From NCBI RefSeq assembly GCF_030408555.1, contig NZ_CP047048.1:2655424-2719423 (forward strand): 64,000 bases of DNA, given 5' to 3'. The position numbers were made by a program, and so were the translations under genes. The stretch comes from Corynebacterium aurimucosum (GTDB lineage: Bacteria > Actinomycetota > Actinomycetes > Mycobacteriales > Mycobacteriaceae). Positions 31,338 through 40,394 of the stretch are shown piece after piece. The notes beneath the pieces were generated by a model, which searched no databases, was not told where the DNA came from, and saw only the letters and a program-made list of their open reading frames with translations. Position 1 is the stretch's first letter. Every line of letters begins with the position of its first letter.

Positions 31338-32697
31338 GGGGATCGTCGCCAAGCGCCGCACCCATCTTCCCGCCATCCGTGAGCGTCTCGCACACGTGGA
31401 CCTCACGGCCCTCCCGCGCTCCGAGCGCTCCTTCTATGATGCGCTCAACGGCACCAACCGCTTCATCATGGAGTGCAAGTCCGCCTCCCCGTCGCTGGGG
31501 CTCATTCGTAAGCACTACGAGCCCGGGGCCATCGCGCGCGTGTATTCGCGCTACGCTTCGGCCATTTCGGTGCTGTGCGAGCCGGACCGTTTCGGCGGCG
31601 ACTACGACCACCTGCAGACGGTGGCCCTGTCCACGCACCTGCCCGTCTTGTGCAAGGACTTCATCGTTGATCCCATTCAGGTCTATGCCGCGCGCTATTT
31701 TGGCGCCGATGCGATTCTGCTCATGATGTCCATCGTCGACGATGACACCTATGCAGAGCTCAAGCAGCTTGCGGATTCTCTGGGACTTGATGTCCTCACC
31801 GAGGCGATCACCGAGGAGGAGGTCGCCCGCGCTACCGCCTTTGGCATCGACGTGATCGGCATTAACAACCGCAACCTCCACGACCTCAGCATCGACCTCA
31901 CCCGCTCCGAGCGCCTCTCGCACCATGTACCCTCCGGCAAGGTCATCGTCTCGGAGTCCGGTATCCGCGACAACCAGACCGTCCGCCGCCTGGGGTCTCA
32001 CGCCAATGCCTTTCTCGTTGGCTCCCAGCTCACCGGCACGCCTGACATCGATCGCGCCGCCCGCGAGCTTGTCTATGGCCACAACAAGGTCTGTGGTCTC
32101 ACTTCCTGGTCCGCTGCTCAGGCCGCTCGTGCCGCCGGTGCGGTCTATGGTGGTCTCATCTTCGAAGAGGCTTCGCCGCGCAATGTTTCACGTGAAACCG
32201 CGCTGGACATCATCGCTCACGAACCCGATCTCAGCTATGTCGCGGTCTCTCGCCGCACCACTGGTTGGGAGGAACTGGCCCTCGACGGTATTGCCGCCCT
32301 GCAAATCCACGCGCCATACCAGGGGAGCACTGAGGCAGAGCTCGAACTCATCTCCTCCGTTCGGGCGGTGGCAGGGGAGCGGGAGGTCTGGCGCGCCATT
32401 GACATGACGGCGCCCCACGGCCCCGCCCTTGCCTCTGCGCTTGCCGACGCCGCCGATTACCTCATCCTCGACTCGGGCGCCGGCGGCACTGGCACCCCGT
32501 TCGACTGGACAACAGTCCCCGACGAAGTCAAAGCAAAATCGCTTCTCGCCGGAGGAATCAAGCCAGACAACCTTGCGGAGGCTCTTCGCATCGGTACCGC
32601 CGGGCTGGATCTCAACTCCGGTGTCGAAGTGAATGGTCAAAAAGACAGTGCACTCATAGCGAGGGCCTTCCACACTATTCGTCACTTTACGTATTGA
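31315..32697 (+). CDS. trpC: bifunctional indole-3-glycerol phosphate synthase / phosphoribosylanthranilate isomerase
   Basis: 460-residue TrpC-TrpF fusion. Residues about 1-255 are the indole-glycerol-phosphate synthase (ECKSASPSLG, VLCKDFIVDP, IGINNRNLHD, VSESGIRDN). Residues about 260-460 are the isomerase (KVCGLTSWSAA, GLIFEEASPRNVS, LQIHAPYQG, LLAGGIKPDNL, LDLNSGVE). The two act at successive steps of the pathway. A parS palindrome lies inside the isomerase half. The same fusion is known in Corynebacterium and enterics. Confidence 0.95.
   Translation: MALPTVLEGIVAKRRTHLPAIRERLAHVDLTALPRSERSFYDALNGTNRFIMECKSASPSLGLIRKHYEPGAIARVYSRYASAISVLCEPDRFGGDYDHLQTVALSTHLPVLCKDFIVDPIQVYAARYFGADAILLMMSIVDDDTYAELKQLADSLGLDVLTEAITEEEVARATAFGIDVIGINNRNLHDLSIDLTRSERLSHHVPSGKVIVSESGIRDNQTVRRLGSHANAFLVGSQLTGTPDIDRAARELVYGHNKVCGLTSWSAAQAARAAGAVYGGLIFEEASPRNVSRETALDIIAHEPDLSYVAVSRRTTGWEELALDGIAALQIHAPYQGSTEAELELISSVRAVAGEREVWRAIDMTAPHGPALASALADAADYLILDSGAGGTGTPFDWTTVPDEVKAKSLLAGGIKPDNLAEALRIGTAGLDLNSGVEVNGQKDSALIARAFHTIRHFTY
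32185..32198. promoter_or_regulatory. parS: parS site inside trpC
   Basis: Perfect GTTTCACGTGAAAC within the coding frame of the TrpF half, where it encodes VSRET. The only one of the six parS copies in this window that lies in a gene. Confidence 0.9.
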
Positions 32698-32742
32698 TAC
32701 CTAACCCGAGCCCTACCACCAACCCCACCCACAAGGACGATC

Positions 32743-33957
32743 ATGACTACTACTCAGGACACCAGGGAGACCCTCCTTCCCGCCTACTTCGGTGAATTCG
32801 GCGGGCAATTTGTCCCCGAATCCCTCATCCCGGCACTCGACCAACTTGAGAAAGCTTTCGTCGATGCCCAGAACGATCCGGCCTTCCGCGAGGAGCTTGC
32901 CGGCTACCTTCGTGACTACTTGGGCCGCCCCACGCCTCTCACTGAAGCGACCAAACTAGGCGGAAAGGCACGCATCTTCCTCAAGCGTGAGGACCTCGTG
33001 CACGGTGGCGCCCACAAGACCAACCAGGTCATCGGCCAAGCGCTCCTGGCCAAGCGGATGGGGAAGACCCGCATCATCGCCGAAACCGGCGCCGGCCAGC
33101 ATGGCACGGCGACCGCCCTCGCCTGTGCTCTGCTTGACCTCGACTGCGTGATCTACATGGGCGCCAAGGACGTCGAGAGGCAGCAGCCCAACGTCTACCG
33201 CATGGAACTCATGGGCGCCAAGGTTGTTCCTGTGGATTCCGGTTCTGGAACTCTCAAGGATGCCGTCAACGAAGCTCTGCGTGATTGGACCGCGACCTTC
33301 CACGAATCCCATTACCTCCTCGGCACCGCTGCCGGCCCCCACCCCTTCCCGACAATTGTTCGCGAATTCCACAAAGTCATTTCCGAGGAAGCCAAGGCGC
33401 AAATGCTGGAGCGCACGGGCGGACTACCGGACGTGGTCGTCGCCTGCGTCGGCGGCGGATCCAACGCCATTGGTATGTTCGCGGACTTCATCGACGAAGA
33501 ATCTGTCGAACTCGTCGGCGCTGAGCCTGGGGGAGAGGGCCTAGACTCCGGCCACCATGGCGCCACGATCAACAATGGCACCATTGGCATCCTCCACGGT
33601 GCCCGTTCCTACCTCATGCGCAATGCTGACGGGCAAGTTGAGGAATCCTATTCTATTTCTGCCGGCCTCGATTACCCGGGTGTAGGCCCACAACACGCCC
33701 ACCTCGCACAGACCGGCCGAGCCACTTATGTCGGCATCACCGACGCCGAAGCACTCGAAGCCTTCCAGATTCTCAGCCGCCGGGAGGGCATCATCCCAGC
33801 TCTCGAATCCTCGCATGCCCTTGCCTATGCACTCAAGCGCAAAGATGAGGACATCACCATTCTCGTTTCCCTTTCTGGCCGCGGTGACAAGGACATCGAC
33901 CACGTTCGCCGCACCCTCGACGCGCACCCCGAATTCAAGATCACGGAGGACAAGTAA
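32743..33957 (+). CDS. trpB: tryptophan synthase beta chain
   Basis: 404-residue PLP enzyme condensing indole and serine. PLP lysine in [12 protein letters not shown], glutamate in [10 protein letters not shown], phosphate-binding loop [10 protein letters not shown], and [13 protein letters not shown] of the TrpB1 type. Starts 45 bp after trpC with its own ribosome-binding site (ACAAGGACG), and its stop shares a base with the trpA start. Confidence 0.97.
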   Translation: MTTTQDTRETLLPAYFGEFGGQFVPESLIPALDQLEKAFVDAQNDPAFREELAGYLRDYLGRPTPLTEATKLGGKARIFLKREDLVHGGAHKTNQVIGQALLAKRMGKTRIIAETGAGQHGTATALACALLDLDCVIYMGAKDVERQQPNVYRMELMGAKVVPVDSGSGTLKDAVNEALRDWTATFHESHYLLGTAAGPHPFPTIVREFHKVISEEAKAQMLERTGGLPDVVVACVGGGSNAIGMFADFIDEESVELVGAEPGGEGLDSGHHGATINNGTIGILHGARSYLMRNADGQVEESYSISAGLDYPGVGPQHAHLAQTGRATYVGITDAEALEAFQILSRREGIIPALESSHALAYALKRKDEDITILVSLSGRGDKDIDHVRRTLDAHPEFKITEDK

Positions 33958-34787
33958 TGAGCCGCTACGAGAAACTTTTCTCCAGCCTCGCCGCCCGCAA
34001 GGAAGGGGCATTTGTCCCCTTCATCATGCTGAGCGATCCCAACCCAGACACCGCCCTCGCCATTGTTCGCGCCGCTGTCGCCGGTGGTGCCGACGCGCTC
34101 GAGCTCGGCGTCCCCTTCTCCGATCCGGTCGCCGACGGCCCCACCATTCAGGCCTCCCATATCCGCGCACTTGCAGGCGGCGCGACGGTCGACTCCGCGA
34201 TCGAACAAATCCGCCGCATCCGAAGCGAATTCCCCGACCTACCAATCGGCATGCTCATCTACGGAAACGTTCCCTTCACTCGCGGGCTAGAGACCTTCTA
34301 CTCCGAGTTCCAGGAAGCGGGTGCCGATAGCATCTTGCTTCCCGACGTCCCCATTCGCGAAGGCGCACCTTTCGTCGCCGCCGCCGAAAAAGCCGGAATT
34401 GACCCAATCTTTATCGCCCCGGCTCAAGCATCTGAACAAACTCTCCAGGGAGTGGCTCAGTACTCCAAGGGCTATATCTACGCTATCTCGCGCGACGGCG
34501 TCACTGGCACCGAGAAGGAGTCGGAAACCCGCGGGCTCGATGAAGTGGTGAATAACGTGAAGCGCTTCGGTGGAGCGCCGATTCTTCTTGGGTTCGGTAT
34601 CTCGACGCCTCAGCACGTCGCCGACGCAATCGCCGCCGGCGCAGCTGGTGCAATCACCGGTTCCGCTTTAACGAAGATTGTCGACGCCCACCTCGACGAA
34701 GAAGGCCGCCCCGCCGACGGGCTCGCCGCTGCGGTCACCGACTTTGTCTCCAAGATGAAGGCCGCTACCAAACATGCGGAATCCTAA
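33957..34787 (+). CDS. trpA: tryptophan synthase alpha chain
   Basis: 276-residue TIM-barrel lyase that releases indole to TrpB. Catalytic Glu in LELGVPFSDPVADGP, active-site Asp region LLPDVPIREG, YAISRDGVTGTE loop, and phosphate site GFGISTPQHV. Last gene of the trp operon. No strong terminator was recognised in the following gap. Confidence 0.96.
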   Translation: MSRYEKLFSSLAARKEGAFVPFIMLSDPNPDTALAIVRAAVAGGADALELGVPFSDPVADGPTIQASHIRALAGGATVDSAIEQIRRIRSEFPDLPIGMLIYGNVPFTRGLETFYSEFQEAGADSILLPDVPIREGAPFVAAAEKAGIDPIFIAPAQASEQTLQGVAQYSKGYIYAISRDGVTGTEKESETRGLDEVVNNVKRFGGAPILLGFGISTPQHVADAIAAGAAGAITGSALTKIVDAHLDEEGRPADGLAAAVTDFVSKMKAATKHAES

Positions 34788-34917
34788 ACAAGCTTTCTAG
34801 GCACCCTTCTGGACGCCTTTTTCGGGCAACCATGACTAGGAGCGCCCCAGACTAGTCAACTCACCTCGGCCTCTTCCATCACGTCATCCGCCGCCGCGCA
34901 TCGCGATGGAAGGGGCC

Positions 34918-34931
34918 GTTTCACGTGAAAC
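34918..34931. promoter_or_regulatory. parS: parS site
   Basis: Perfect GTTTCACGTGAAAC in the 279-bp gap between trpA and the convergent HNH gene. No gene was recognised in that gap. Confidence 0.9.
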
Positions 34932-35066
34932 TACGCACTGTCCGCGTGCGCTAACCTGATGACTACCGGCGTCGAAATAGGCAACAACCCGTGGAGCCTA
35001 ATCCATGTCCCTCCAGATGCCTCCTCAATTCCCCGTGGTTTCCTAACAACTTCCGACCCTAAACCC

Positions 35067-36350
35067 CTAGAAGGGGATATCCTCGTGCCCACTCGAGTAA
35101 CGATCTGCTGGGTCCGTCCTGTCGAATATTTCGACCATTTCACCGCCGTCCAGCTCCACCTTCAAGGCTTTTGCTTCTTCGTGCATCTTCCGACGGTGAG
35201 AAATGACATCCTCCGCAATGGTTCGCGCCCACACCTTTGACGCCGGAGCCAGGGGGCCAGTTGCCTCGGTCACCGCCCAGGTTCCGTCCTCAAACAACCA
35301 CACAACGTCACCGGTAACTGGGTCTAGGATATAGAAGGCCCGCCCATCAGTTTTCATGTTGTGGTGGTGCTGGCAAAGAGCAACCAAATTGGATGCATGC
35401 GTCTGGCCACCATCGGAATAGTTGATCCGATGGTCCAATTGGCAAGTCCATGCTGGACGATTACAGCCGGGGGCGCGACACGTCCCGTCGCGCCCCTCGA
35501 CATACTTTCGTGTGACATCTGAAGGCTGGTAACCCTTGCACGGTTCTGGAGCATCACTAAAGTCGCGCGCCACTGTCTTCGACGCCGGGACTCCTTCGCC
35601 GGCCCATCCATGTCCTTGGACGTAAACTGGGGCTCCTTCCACATCCGTGGCTTTGTATTCATGCACGACCACCTTTCCTACCTCAGGTTTAATTTTGCCC
35701 GTAATGAGGAGGATCAAGGCATCCGCCATTGAGACGTCGTGCTCTTTAGCGGCCAACTTGATGGTTTCGTGGATGACGATGCCGACGTTGCTGTCTACTT
35801 CAAGTTCAATCGAGGCACGCTCTCCGCGAGTGAGAAGCGAGTAGCGATTCTTCTTCCGCCTGTCCCGGAAGGCGATTGAATCATCCAAGACCTTCGCAAT
35901 GTCACGCACCTTGCGCCGGATCTTATCTGCGCTTGGGAAAAGTTGGTTCGGCTTAGTCGGCGTTAACCACGCCGCCAATTGACTATCAATCTCGGCAACA
36001 ACTGATGAAATAGGGTTTCCGAGCTTTGCCATTACTTGATCGATAGCGACCAAGGCCTGCATGTCAAGCAAGAACTCAGCGTCTTGCAAAGCCTTTACCT
36101 TCGGCAACTCATTGAGACGAATGAGTCCCATAACATTCCGCGCCACATGGGCAAGAGACTTTCCTGTCTTTTGCCCAATGCGTATGAAGGCAGTATCTGA
36201 GTCTGCATCGAGCGGTGGTTGGACACTGGACCAAAACTCGTACTCTATTCTCCGCATCAGTTGGCCCGCCTTGCAATCAGGATCGTGCGGGTTTGAGTGA
36301 GAGAAGTACGCGGTAGGTATTGACGTTGAAGAGTTTGTTGTGGTTCCCAT
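35067..36350 (-). CDS. DUF222/HNH endonuclease-like protein
   Basis: 427-residue protein of the actinobacterial DUF222-HNH group (often multi-copy, sometimes called 13E12 repeat family). The N-terminal helical DUF222 region spans about residues 20-280; the HNH nuclease site is near the C-terminus with CRAPGCNRP, CQLDHRINYSDGG, NLVALCQHHHNMK, giving two Cys pairs and the catalytic His. ATG 36350 was chosen because GGGGG lies at suitable distance upstream; a GTG four codons earlier sits too close to it. Biological role unknown; it may be linked to mobile DNA. Confidence 0.85.
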   Translation of the reverse strand: MGTTTNSSTSIPTAYFSHSNPHDPDCKAGQLMRRIEYEFWSSVQPPLDADSDTAFIRIGQKTGKSLAHVARNVMGLIRLNELPKVKALQDAEFLLDMQALVAIDQVMAKLGNPISSVVAEIDSQLAAWLTPTKPNQLFPSADKIRRKVRDIAKVLDDSIAFRDRRKKNRYSLLTRGERASIELEVDSNVGIVIHETIKLAAKEHDVSMADALILLITGKIKPEVGKVVVHEYKATDVEGAPVYVQGHGWAGEGVPASKTVARDFSDAPEPCKGYQPSDVTRKYVEGRDGTCRAPGCNRPAWTCQLDHRINYSDGGQTHASNLVALCQHHHNMKTDGRAFYILDPVTGDVVWLFEDGTWAVTEATGPLAPASKVWARTIAEDVISHRRKMHEEAKALKVELDGGEMVEIFDRTDPADRYSSGHEDIPF

Positions 36351-36522
36351 GGGTAGTTGCACCCCCTAAACTAGCCGAACACTGACGTCCCCACGCCCAC
36401 CTATAGAATAGCTGTTCGAACGAGAGCCCGCAAGGGTTAACTAAAATCTTTCCACCGAGGGTGTCCCCAGTCGCGGAAGGCGATTGCGCAACTAGCGAAG
36501 GAACTATTCGGGCAAACAAAAA

Positions 36523-36603
36523 TCCCCCTCCCAGAGCCCGCGTTCCAGAAGGTTGGTCTAGGTAAATAGACCACCGAAGTGAAGCGGGCTAGGGGAGAGG
36601 GAA
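36523..36603 (-). terminator. nested-hairpin terminator of the dicarboxylate symporter gene
   Basis: Outer arms CCCCCTCCCAGAGCCCGC and GCGGGCTAGGGGAGAGGG pair imperfectly; inside lies GGTTGGTCTA/TAGACCACC. Read on the minus strand it ends in GGGGGATTTTTG, a U tract, so it terminates the symporter transcript. The remaining sequence up to 36350 carries the promoter of the HNH gene on the other side. Confidence 0.7.
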
Positions 36604-36612
36604 GCTATCAGA

Positions 36613-36626
36613 GTTTCACGTGAAAC
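36613..36626. promoter_or_regulatory. parS: parS site
   Basis: Perfect GTTTCACGTGAAAC directly adjoining the stop codon of the symporter gene (36627), between the gene and its terminator hairpin. Confidence 0.9.
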
Positions 36627-37862
36627 TTAGGCTGTGGCGGCCTCCTCGTTGGCGGCAGAGGAGTCAACTTCAGCTTCCAAGCCTTCGATCTTGTCCCGCG
36701 CGAAGCGGTCAACGATCATCGCAATAGCGCCGTCGCCAGTAACGTTCGCAGCAGTACCAACAGAGTCGATGGCAATGTAGGCAGCAATCATCAATGCCAC
36801 CATCGAATCATCGAAGCCCATATTGGCCTGCAACAGGCCCACAGCGACCATCACAGCACCACCCGGAACGCCAGGGGCAGCGATCATCATAATGCCAAGA
36901 AGAAGAATGAATCCGAGAGCCTTACCCAAATCAGCTTCCATACCGTCAGTCATGAACACAATCGCAAAGGCGTATAGAGTCAGCTTGATCATCGAACCGG
37001 AGAGGTGAATGGTCGCGCAAAGGGGGATAACGAAGCCAGCAACAGGCTTGGAAATCCCATTCTTCAAAGTGGCATCCAAGGTAACCGGAATCGTAGCCGC
37101 CGAGGAGGATGTACCCAGCGCCGTGAAGTAGGCCGGTGCCATGTTCTTCAAAGCGCTGAACGGATTCTTACCTGCAATGGCACCAGCAATGACGTATTGG
37201 AGTACAAGGTAAACCAAGGTCATCACAACTGCGAGCAAAAGTACCTTCGTGAAGGCGATCAGAACCGTGCCGATGTTTCCGTTCATGCCCAGCGAGAGGA
37301 ACATACCGAAAATGTAGATCGGCAGAAGTGGGATAACGAAGCCCCAGATCACCTTGATAACAACGTTTTCAAATTCCTTGGTAATCGCATAGAGATTGTC
37401 GGATTTCACAGTGGTCATGGCCACGCCAATGCAGAAGGACAGAAGTAGGGCCGTCATCACCTCAAATGGTGCTGGCATCTCAACAGTGAAATAGGGCTCG
37501 AGTGCACCAGCATCGATGTCGGATACCTCGGTATTGAGCGTTTGCCCAGCCAGCAAAGTGGGGTACAGGGCCTGGGTCAGACCATACGCAACAAGGCCCG
37601 CCACGATGGTTGAGCCATAGGCAATTCCCGCAGTAATGCCCAGCCACTTGCCGGCACCCCGCCCGAGGCCGGCAATTGCCGGAGCCACAAGGGCAAGAAT
37701 AAGAATGGGGATGAAGAAGCCGAGGAAGTTTGAGAACAGGCCGTTATATGTGGCGAAAGCCCTGCCAAACCACTCTGGGGCAAACTGGCTAACGATGATG
37801 CCCAAAACTATCGCAACGATAATCTTGAACAGCAGAGAGTTGAGAACACTCTTGAATGTCAT
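36627..37862 (-). CDS. dicarboxylate/amino acid:cation symporter (DAACS family)
   Basis: 411-residue secondary transporter for glutamate, aspartate or C4-dicarboxylates driven by Na+ or H+. Starts MTFKSVLNSLLFKIIVAIVL; the reentrant-loop serine-rich motif is GTSSSAATIPVTL, followed by VPGGAVMVAVGLL and IDSVGTAANVTGDGAIAMIVD in the substrate site. The open frame reaches far upstream, but ATG 37862 begins the conserved protein. Substrate not decided: the SstT/GltT and DctA branches are both possible. Confidence 0.87.
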   Translation of the reverse strand: MTFKSVLNSLLFKIIVAIVLGIIVSQFAPEWFGRAFATYNGLFSNFLGFFIPILILALVAPAIAGLGRGAGKWLGITAGIAYGSTIVAGLVAYGLTQALYPTLLAGQTLNTEVSDIDAGALEPYFTVEMPAPFEVMTALLLSFCIGVAMTTVKSDNLYAITKEFENVVIKVIWGFVIPLLPIYIFGMFLSLGMNGNIGTVLIAFTKVLLLAVVMTLVYLVLQYVIAGAIAGKNPFSALKNMAPAYFTALGTSSSAATIPVTLDATLKNGISKPVAGFVIPLCATIHLSGSMIKLTLYAFAIVFMTDGMEADLGKALGFILLLGIMMIAAPGVPGGAVMVAVGLLQANMGFDDSMVALMIAAYIAIDSVGTAANVTGDGAIAMIVDRFARDKIEGLEAEVDSSAANEEAATA

Positions 37863-38019
37863 GATTGAGTCTTTTCTATGGTTGATACCACGTCGATGTT
37901 CGCGCCCGATGATAAATGCTTTAATATCTACCAAGCGACACGAAATGTATATTACAGCAGGATGCGAATAATTTGAACCAGCTTTCTCGCTAGCTAGGGG
38001 GCGGGATAGACTAAGGGGC

Positions 38020-38484
38020 ATGCTCGTAGTCGGAATCATCTTCCTCATCTTGGCCGCGGTACTTCTTGCTGTTGGCGGCCTCGCCACACTCCGTAAGCTC
38101 CCTGGAAATAGCGTCATCGGATTGCGCCTCGCAGAGATCCGCAAATCCAAAGAAGCCTGGGATAACGCCCACGCTATCGCAGGCCCCTTCTGGTTCTTGG
38201 GTGGCGTCGCTTTAGTATTCGGCGGCATCATCGCACTGCGCGCCGAGGGATGGATGTGGCTGATTCCTGCACTCACGTTCGTCGTAGCGATCCTCGCGCT
38301 CTCCATCGGTTCCAACATGGGTGCCCGCGCAGCCTACCTCTGGGACCAGGCACACAAGGAGGATGAGGGGTGCGGTGATTCCTGCAACTGCGGCGATGGC
38401 GGGTGCGGGGGAGAGGCGCCGACAGTCGACGTCTCCGCGGCCCGCGCAGCTGCGGAACGTGCCGACAACATGAACAATGACTAG
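38020..38484 (+). CDS. SdpI-like membrane protein with Cys-rich tail
   Basis: 154-residue protein with three predicted membrane segments (about 1-20, 51-71, 77-97). The segment NSVIGLRLAEIRKSKEAWDN matches the SdpI family, named for the Bacillus immunity protein against the SdpC toxin. After the last helix a short cytosolic tail carries six residues of Cys in GCGDSCNCGDGGCGG and related sequence, which could bind metal. ATG 38020 follows a purine-rich AAGGGG. The true role in corynebacteria is not known; immunity is only the family name. Confidence 0.75.
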   Translation: MLVVGIIFLILAAVLLAVGGLATLRKLPGNSVIGLRLAEIRKSKEAWDNAHAIAGPFWFLGGVALVFGGIIALRAEGWMWLIPALTFVVAILALSIGSNMGARAAYLWDQAHKEDEGCGDSCNCGDGGCGGEAPTVDVSAARAAAERADNMNND

Positions 38485-38563
38485 CACTGCCATTATGGCA
38501 CAGTGACGTAATAGGTACGCGTATGAACGTTTCCCTCATTTCGTAACAACTAAATTAATACTT

Positions 38564-38608
38564 GGTCACGCCAACAGTGGGAAACTCTACTGTTGGCGTG
38601 ACCTTTTT
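38564..38608 (+). terminator. Rho-independent terminator
   Basis: Perfect 15-bp arms GGTCACGCCAACAGT (38564-38578) and ACTGTTGGCGTGACC (38589-38603), loop of 10, followed by TTTTT. Ends the SdpI-like gene transcript. Confidence 0.92.
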
Positions 38609-38696
38609 AATTATCCTGTGTCCGCGCTGGGAACCACGCACCAACTCAATGGAAGGATGGCGCGGCACAGTGAATGTTCACTATCGACGGCGCACC

Positions 38697-38930
38697 ATGG
38701 ATCCCATGAACAAAAGGAAGAATATTCGCGCGCTTAAAATCATCGCTGCAGCTGCGTTCAGTTTCACCATTCTTGGCGCGGGAGCGACCTATGCGTTCGC
38801 CGGCGATAGCCGCGGCGTGCGCAACGTAGCTGGAACCATCTATAGCGATGTCGGCACAACCTACGGCGCCTACGATTTCAGCGGCAGTAGGGAAGAAGAG
38901 CTGCCCGTGTGGGATGGCAATCTCAGCTAG
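38697..38930 (+). CDS. small secreted protein of unknown function
   Basis: 77 residues from ATG 38697 (ATG 38706 and an upstream ATG at 38649 are in the same frame and possible). A basic N-terminus (MNKRKNIRALK) is followed by a hydrophobic stretch and a likely signal-peptidase site after TYAFA. The mature part is about 45 residues, rich in Gly, Ser and Tyr, without Cys (VAGTIYSDVGTTYGAYDFSG). I do not recognise a family. Position between a strong terminator and the Rieske gene suggests its own promoter. Confidence 0.6.
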   Translation: MDPMNKRKNIRALKIIAAAAFSFTILGAGATYAFAGDSRGVRNVAGTIYSDVGTTYGAYDFSGSREEELPVWDGNLS

Positions 38931-38981
38931 CAATTCAACACGGTCCCCACCAAAGGCGGGGAATCAGATAGAGTAAACCAC

Positions 38982-39353
38982 ATGACTACGTGTTCGCGCC
39001 GCCTCTTCCTGCTTGGTACCGCCACAACCTTTGCCGGGGCTTACCTCGCTGCTTGCGGCAAGGAGCCCTCGGCGGAGATTGCTGCCACGGAAATCCCCGT
39101 CGGCTCAGCCATCATTGTGGACAAGGTGATTTTCGCTCAACCCACTGAAGGGGAGTTCAAGGCATACTCCCAGACCTGCCCACACCAGGGCTCCCTCATT
39201 ACGAAGATTGAGGGCATGACTGCCACCTGCACTAGCCACTACTCCAGCTTTGACCTCAGCAGTGGTGAAGTTACCGGCGGGCCCAGTCCCAAACCGCTTA
39301 CAGAGTACGGCGTAGAAAACAACGGTGGAACAATCAAAAAGGTCTCCGCCTAG
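38982..39353 (+). CDS. Rieske [2Fe-2S] lipoprotein
   Basis: 123-residue exported iron-sulfur protein. The N-terminus has a Tat-like SRRLFLLG and a lipobox LAAC (lipid-linked Cys25). The Rieske cluster ligands are Cys66 and His68 in TCPHQGS, and Cys83 and His86 in CTSHYSS. The C-terminal PSPKPLTEY matches the usual end of small Rieske domains. It is far shorter than the QcrA subunit and lacks other bc1 genes nearby, so it is a stand-alone electron carrier on the outer face of the membrane; partner unknown. Confidence 0.88.
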   Translation: MTTCSRRLFLLGTATTFAGAYLAACGKEPSAEIAATEIPVGSAIIVDKVIFAQPTEGEFKAYSQTCPHQGSLITKIEGMTATCTSHYSSFDLSSGEVTGGPSPKPLTEYGVENNGGTIKKVSA

Positions 39354-39388
39354 ACGCTATCCCCAGGGACGCAGGGGCTTGAAAAGAT

Positions 39389-39402
39389 GTTTCACGTGAA
39401 AC
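39389..39402. promoter_or_regulatory. parS: parS site
   Basis: Perfect GTTTCACGTGAAAC in the gap between the Rieske gene and the bile-acid-type symporter gene; nearest parS copy to oriC in this window, about 24 kb from the DnaA boxes. Confidence 0.9.
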
Positions 39403-39428
39403 CGTGAGGGGCGTCTAGACTCTCTTCT

Positions 39429-40388
39429 ATGATTGAGCGCCTTAAAAGACTCGACCCCCTCATCATCCTCATCCTCTTCGCCGTCGCAATCGCTATCGTT
39501 TTTCCCGCACGCGGAAGCTTTGCAGACGGCTTCGATGTCCTCACGAATATCGCGATCGCCCTTCTCTTCTTTCTTTACGGCGCGCGGCTCTCAACGCGAG
39601 AAGCCATCAACGGTATCAAACACTGGAAGCTCCATCTCACCATCCTGGTGTTTACCTTCGTGGTCTACCCAATCATCGGCCTCGCACTCCGCCCACTCAC
39701 CGCGTTCATTCCAAACGATCTTTACTTGGGAATCCTCTACCTCACGCTCGTACCGTCCACGGTGCAATCATCGGTAGCCTTTACCTCAATCGCCCGAGGA
39801 AATGTTCCTGGAGCAATCGTCTCTGCGTCTGCATCAAACCTCGCTGGAGTTCTGCTTACGCCATTGCTGGTCATGGCACTCATGGGCGCCGGAGACGGCA
39901 TCCATATCGATAGCTCAGTTTTCCTTGAGGTTTCTGTCCTTTTGCTCCTACCTTTCGTGCTCGGCCAGCTCACCAGAAAATGGGTAGGAGAACTCGCAGC
40001 GAGCAAGGCCACGAAAGTGGTGGACCGTGGCTCCATTGCCATGGTGGTGTATGCGGCCTTTTCGAAAGGAATGGTCGACGGGATCTGGGCGACGATTAGC
40101 ATATGGCAAATTCTTTTTCAGATTGTGTTCTCCACCGCATTCGTTTTCTTCATGCTGTGGTTGACCAAGGTCGTGAGTAAAAAGTTGGGATTCAGCAGGG
40201 AAGACATCATCGCTATCCAATTCTGTGGTTCGAAGAAATCCCTGGCCACAGGCCTTCCCATGGCCTCGGTCATCTTTGCCTCTGGTGGCACGTCTTTGGG
40301 GCTTCTCATCCTCCCGCTCATGATCTACCACCAGGTGCAATTGATGATCTGCGCGTCTATGGCGGCTCGCTATTCGCGGGTAGAGTGA
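39429..40388 (+). CDS. bile acid:sodium symporter family (BASS/YfeH-type) transporter
   Basis: 319-residue membrane protein with about ten helices. Starts after a short basic N-terminus; NIAIALLFFLYGARLSTREA, TLVPSTVQSSVAFTSIARGN and QFCGSKKSLATGLPMASVIF are the family's crossed-helix and Na-site segments. Bacterial members usually carry organic anions rather than bile acids; some related families move arsenite, but arsenic genes are absent here. Possible operon with the small downstream gene, 6 bp away. Confidence 0.85.
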   Translation: MIERLKRLDPLIILILFAVAIAIVFPARGSFADGFDVLTNIAIALLFFLYGARLSTREAINGIKHWKLHLTILVFTFVVYPIIGLALRPLTAFIPNDLYLGILYLTLVPSTVQSSVAFTSIARGNVPGAIVSASASNLAGVLLTPLLVMALMGAGDGIHIDSSVFLEVSVLLLLPFVLGQLTRKWVGELAASKATKVVDRGSIAMVVYAAFSKGMVDGIWATISIWQILFQIVFSTAFVFFMLWLTKVVSKKLGFSREDIIAIQFCGSKKSLATGLPMASVIFASGGTSLGLLILPLMIYHQVQLMICASMAARYSRVE

Positions 40389-40394
40389 GAGCAC

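Noticed and set aside
37863..38318. Extended N-terminus of the dicarboxylate symporter
   Set aside because: The additional 152 codons are antisense to the SdpI-like gene and its promoter and show no membrane or family features.
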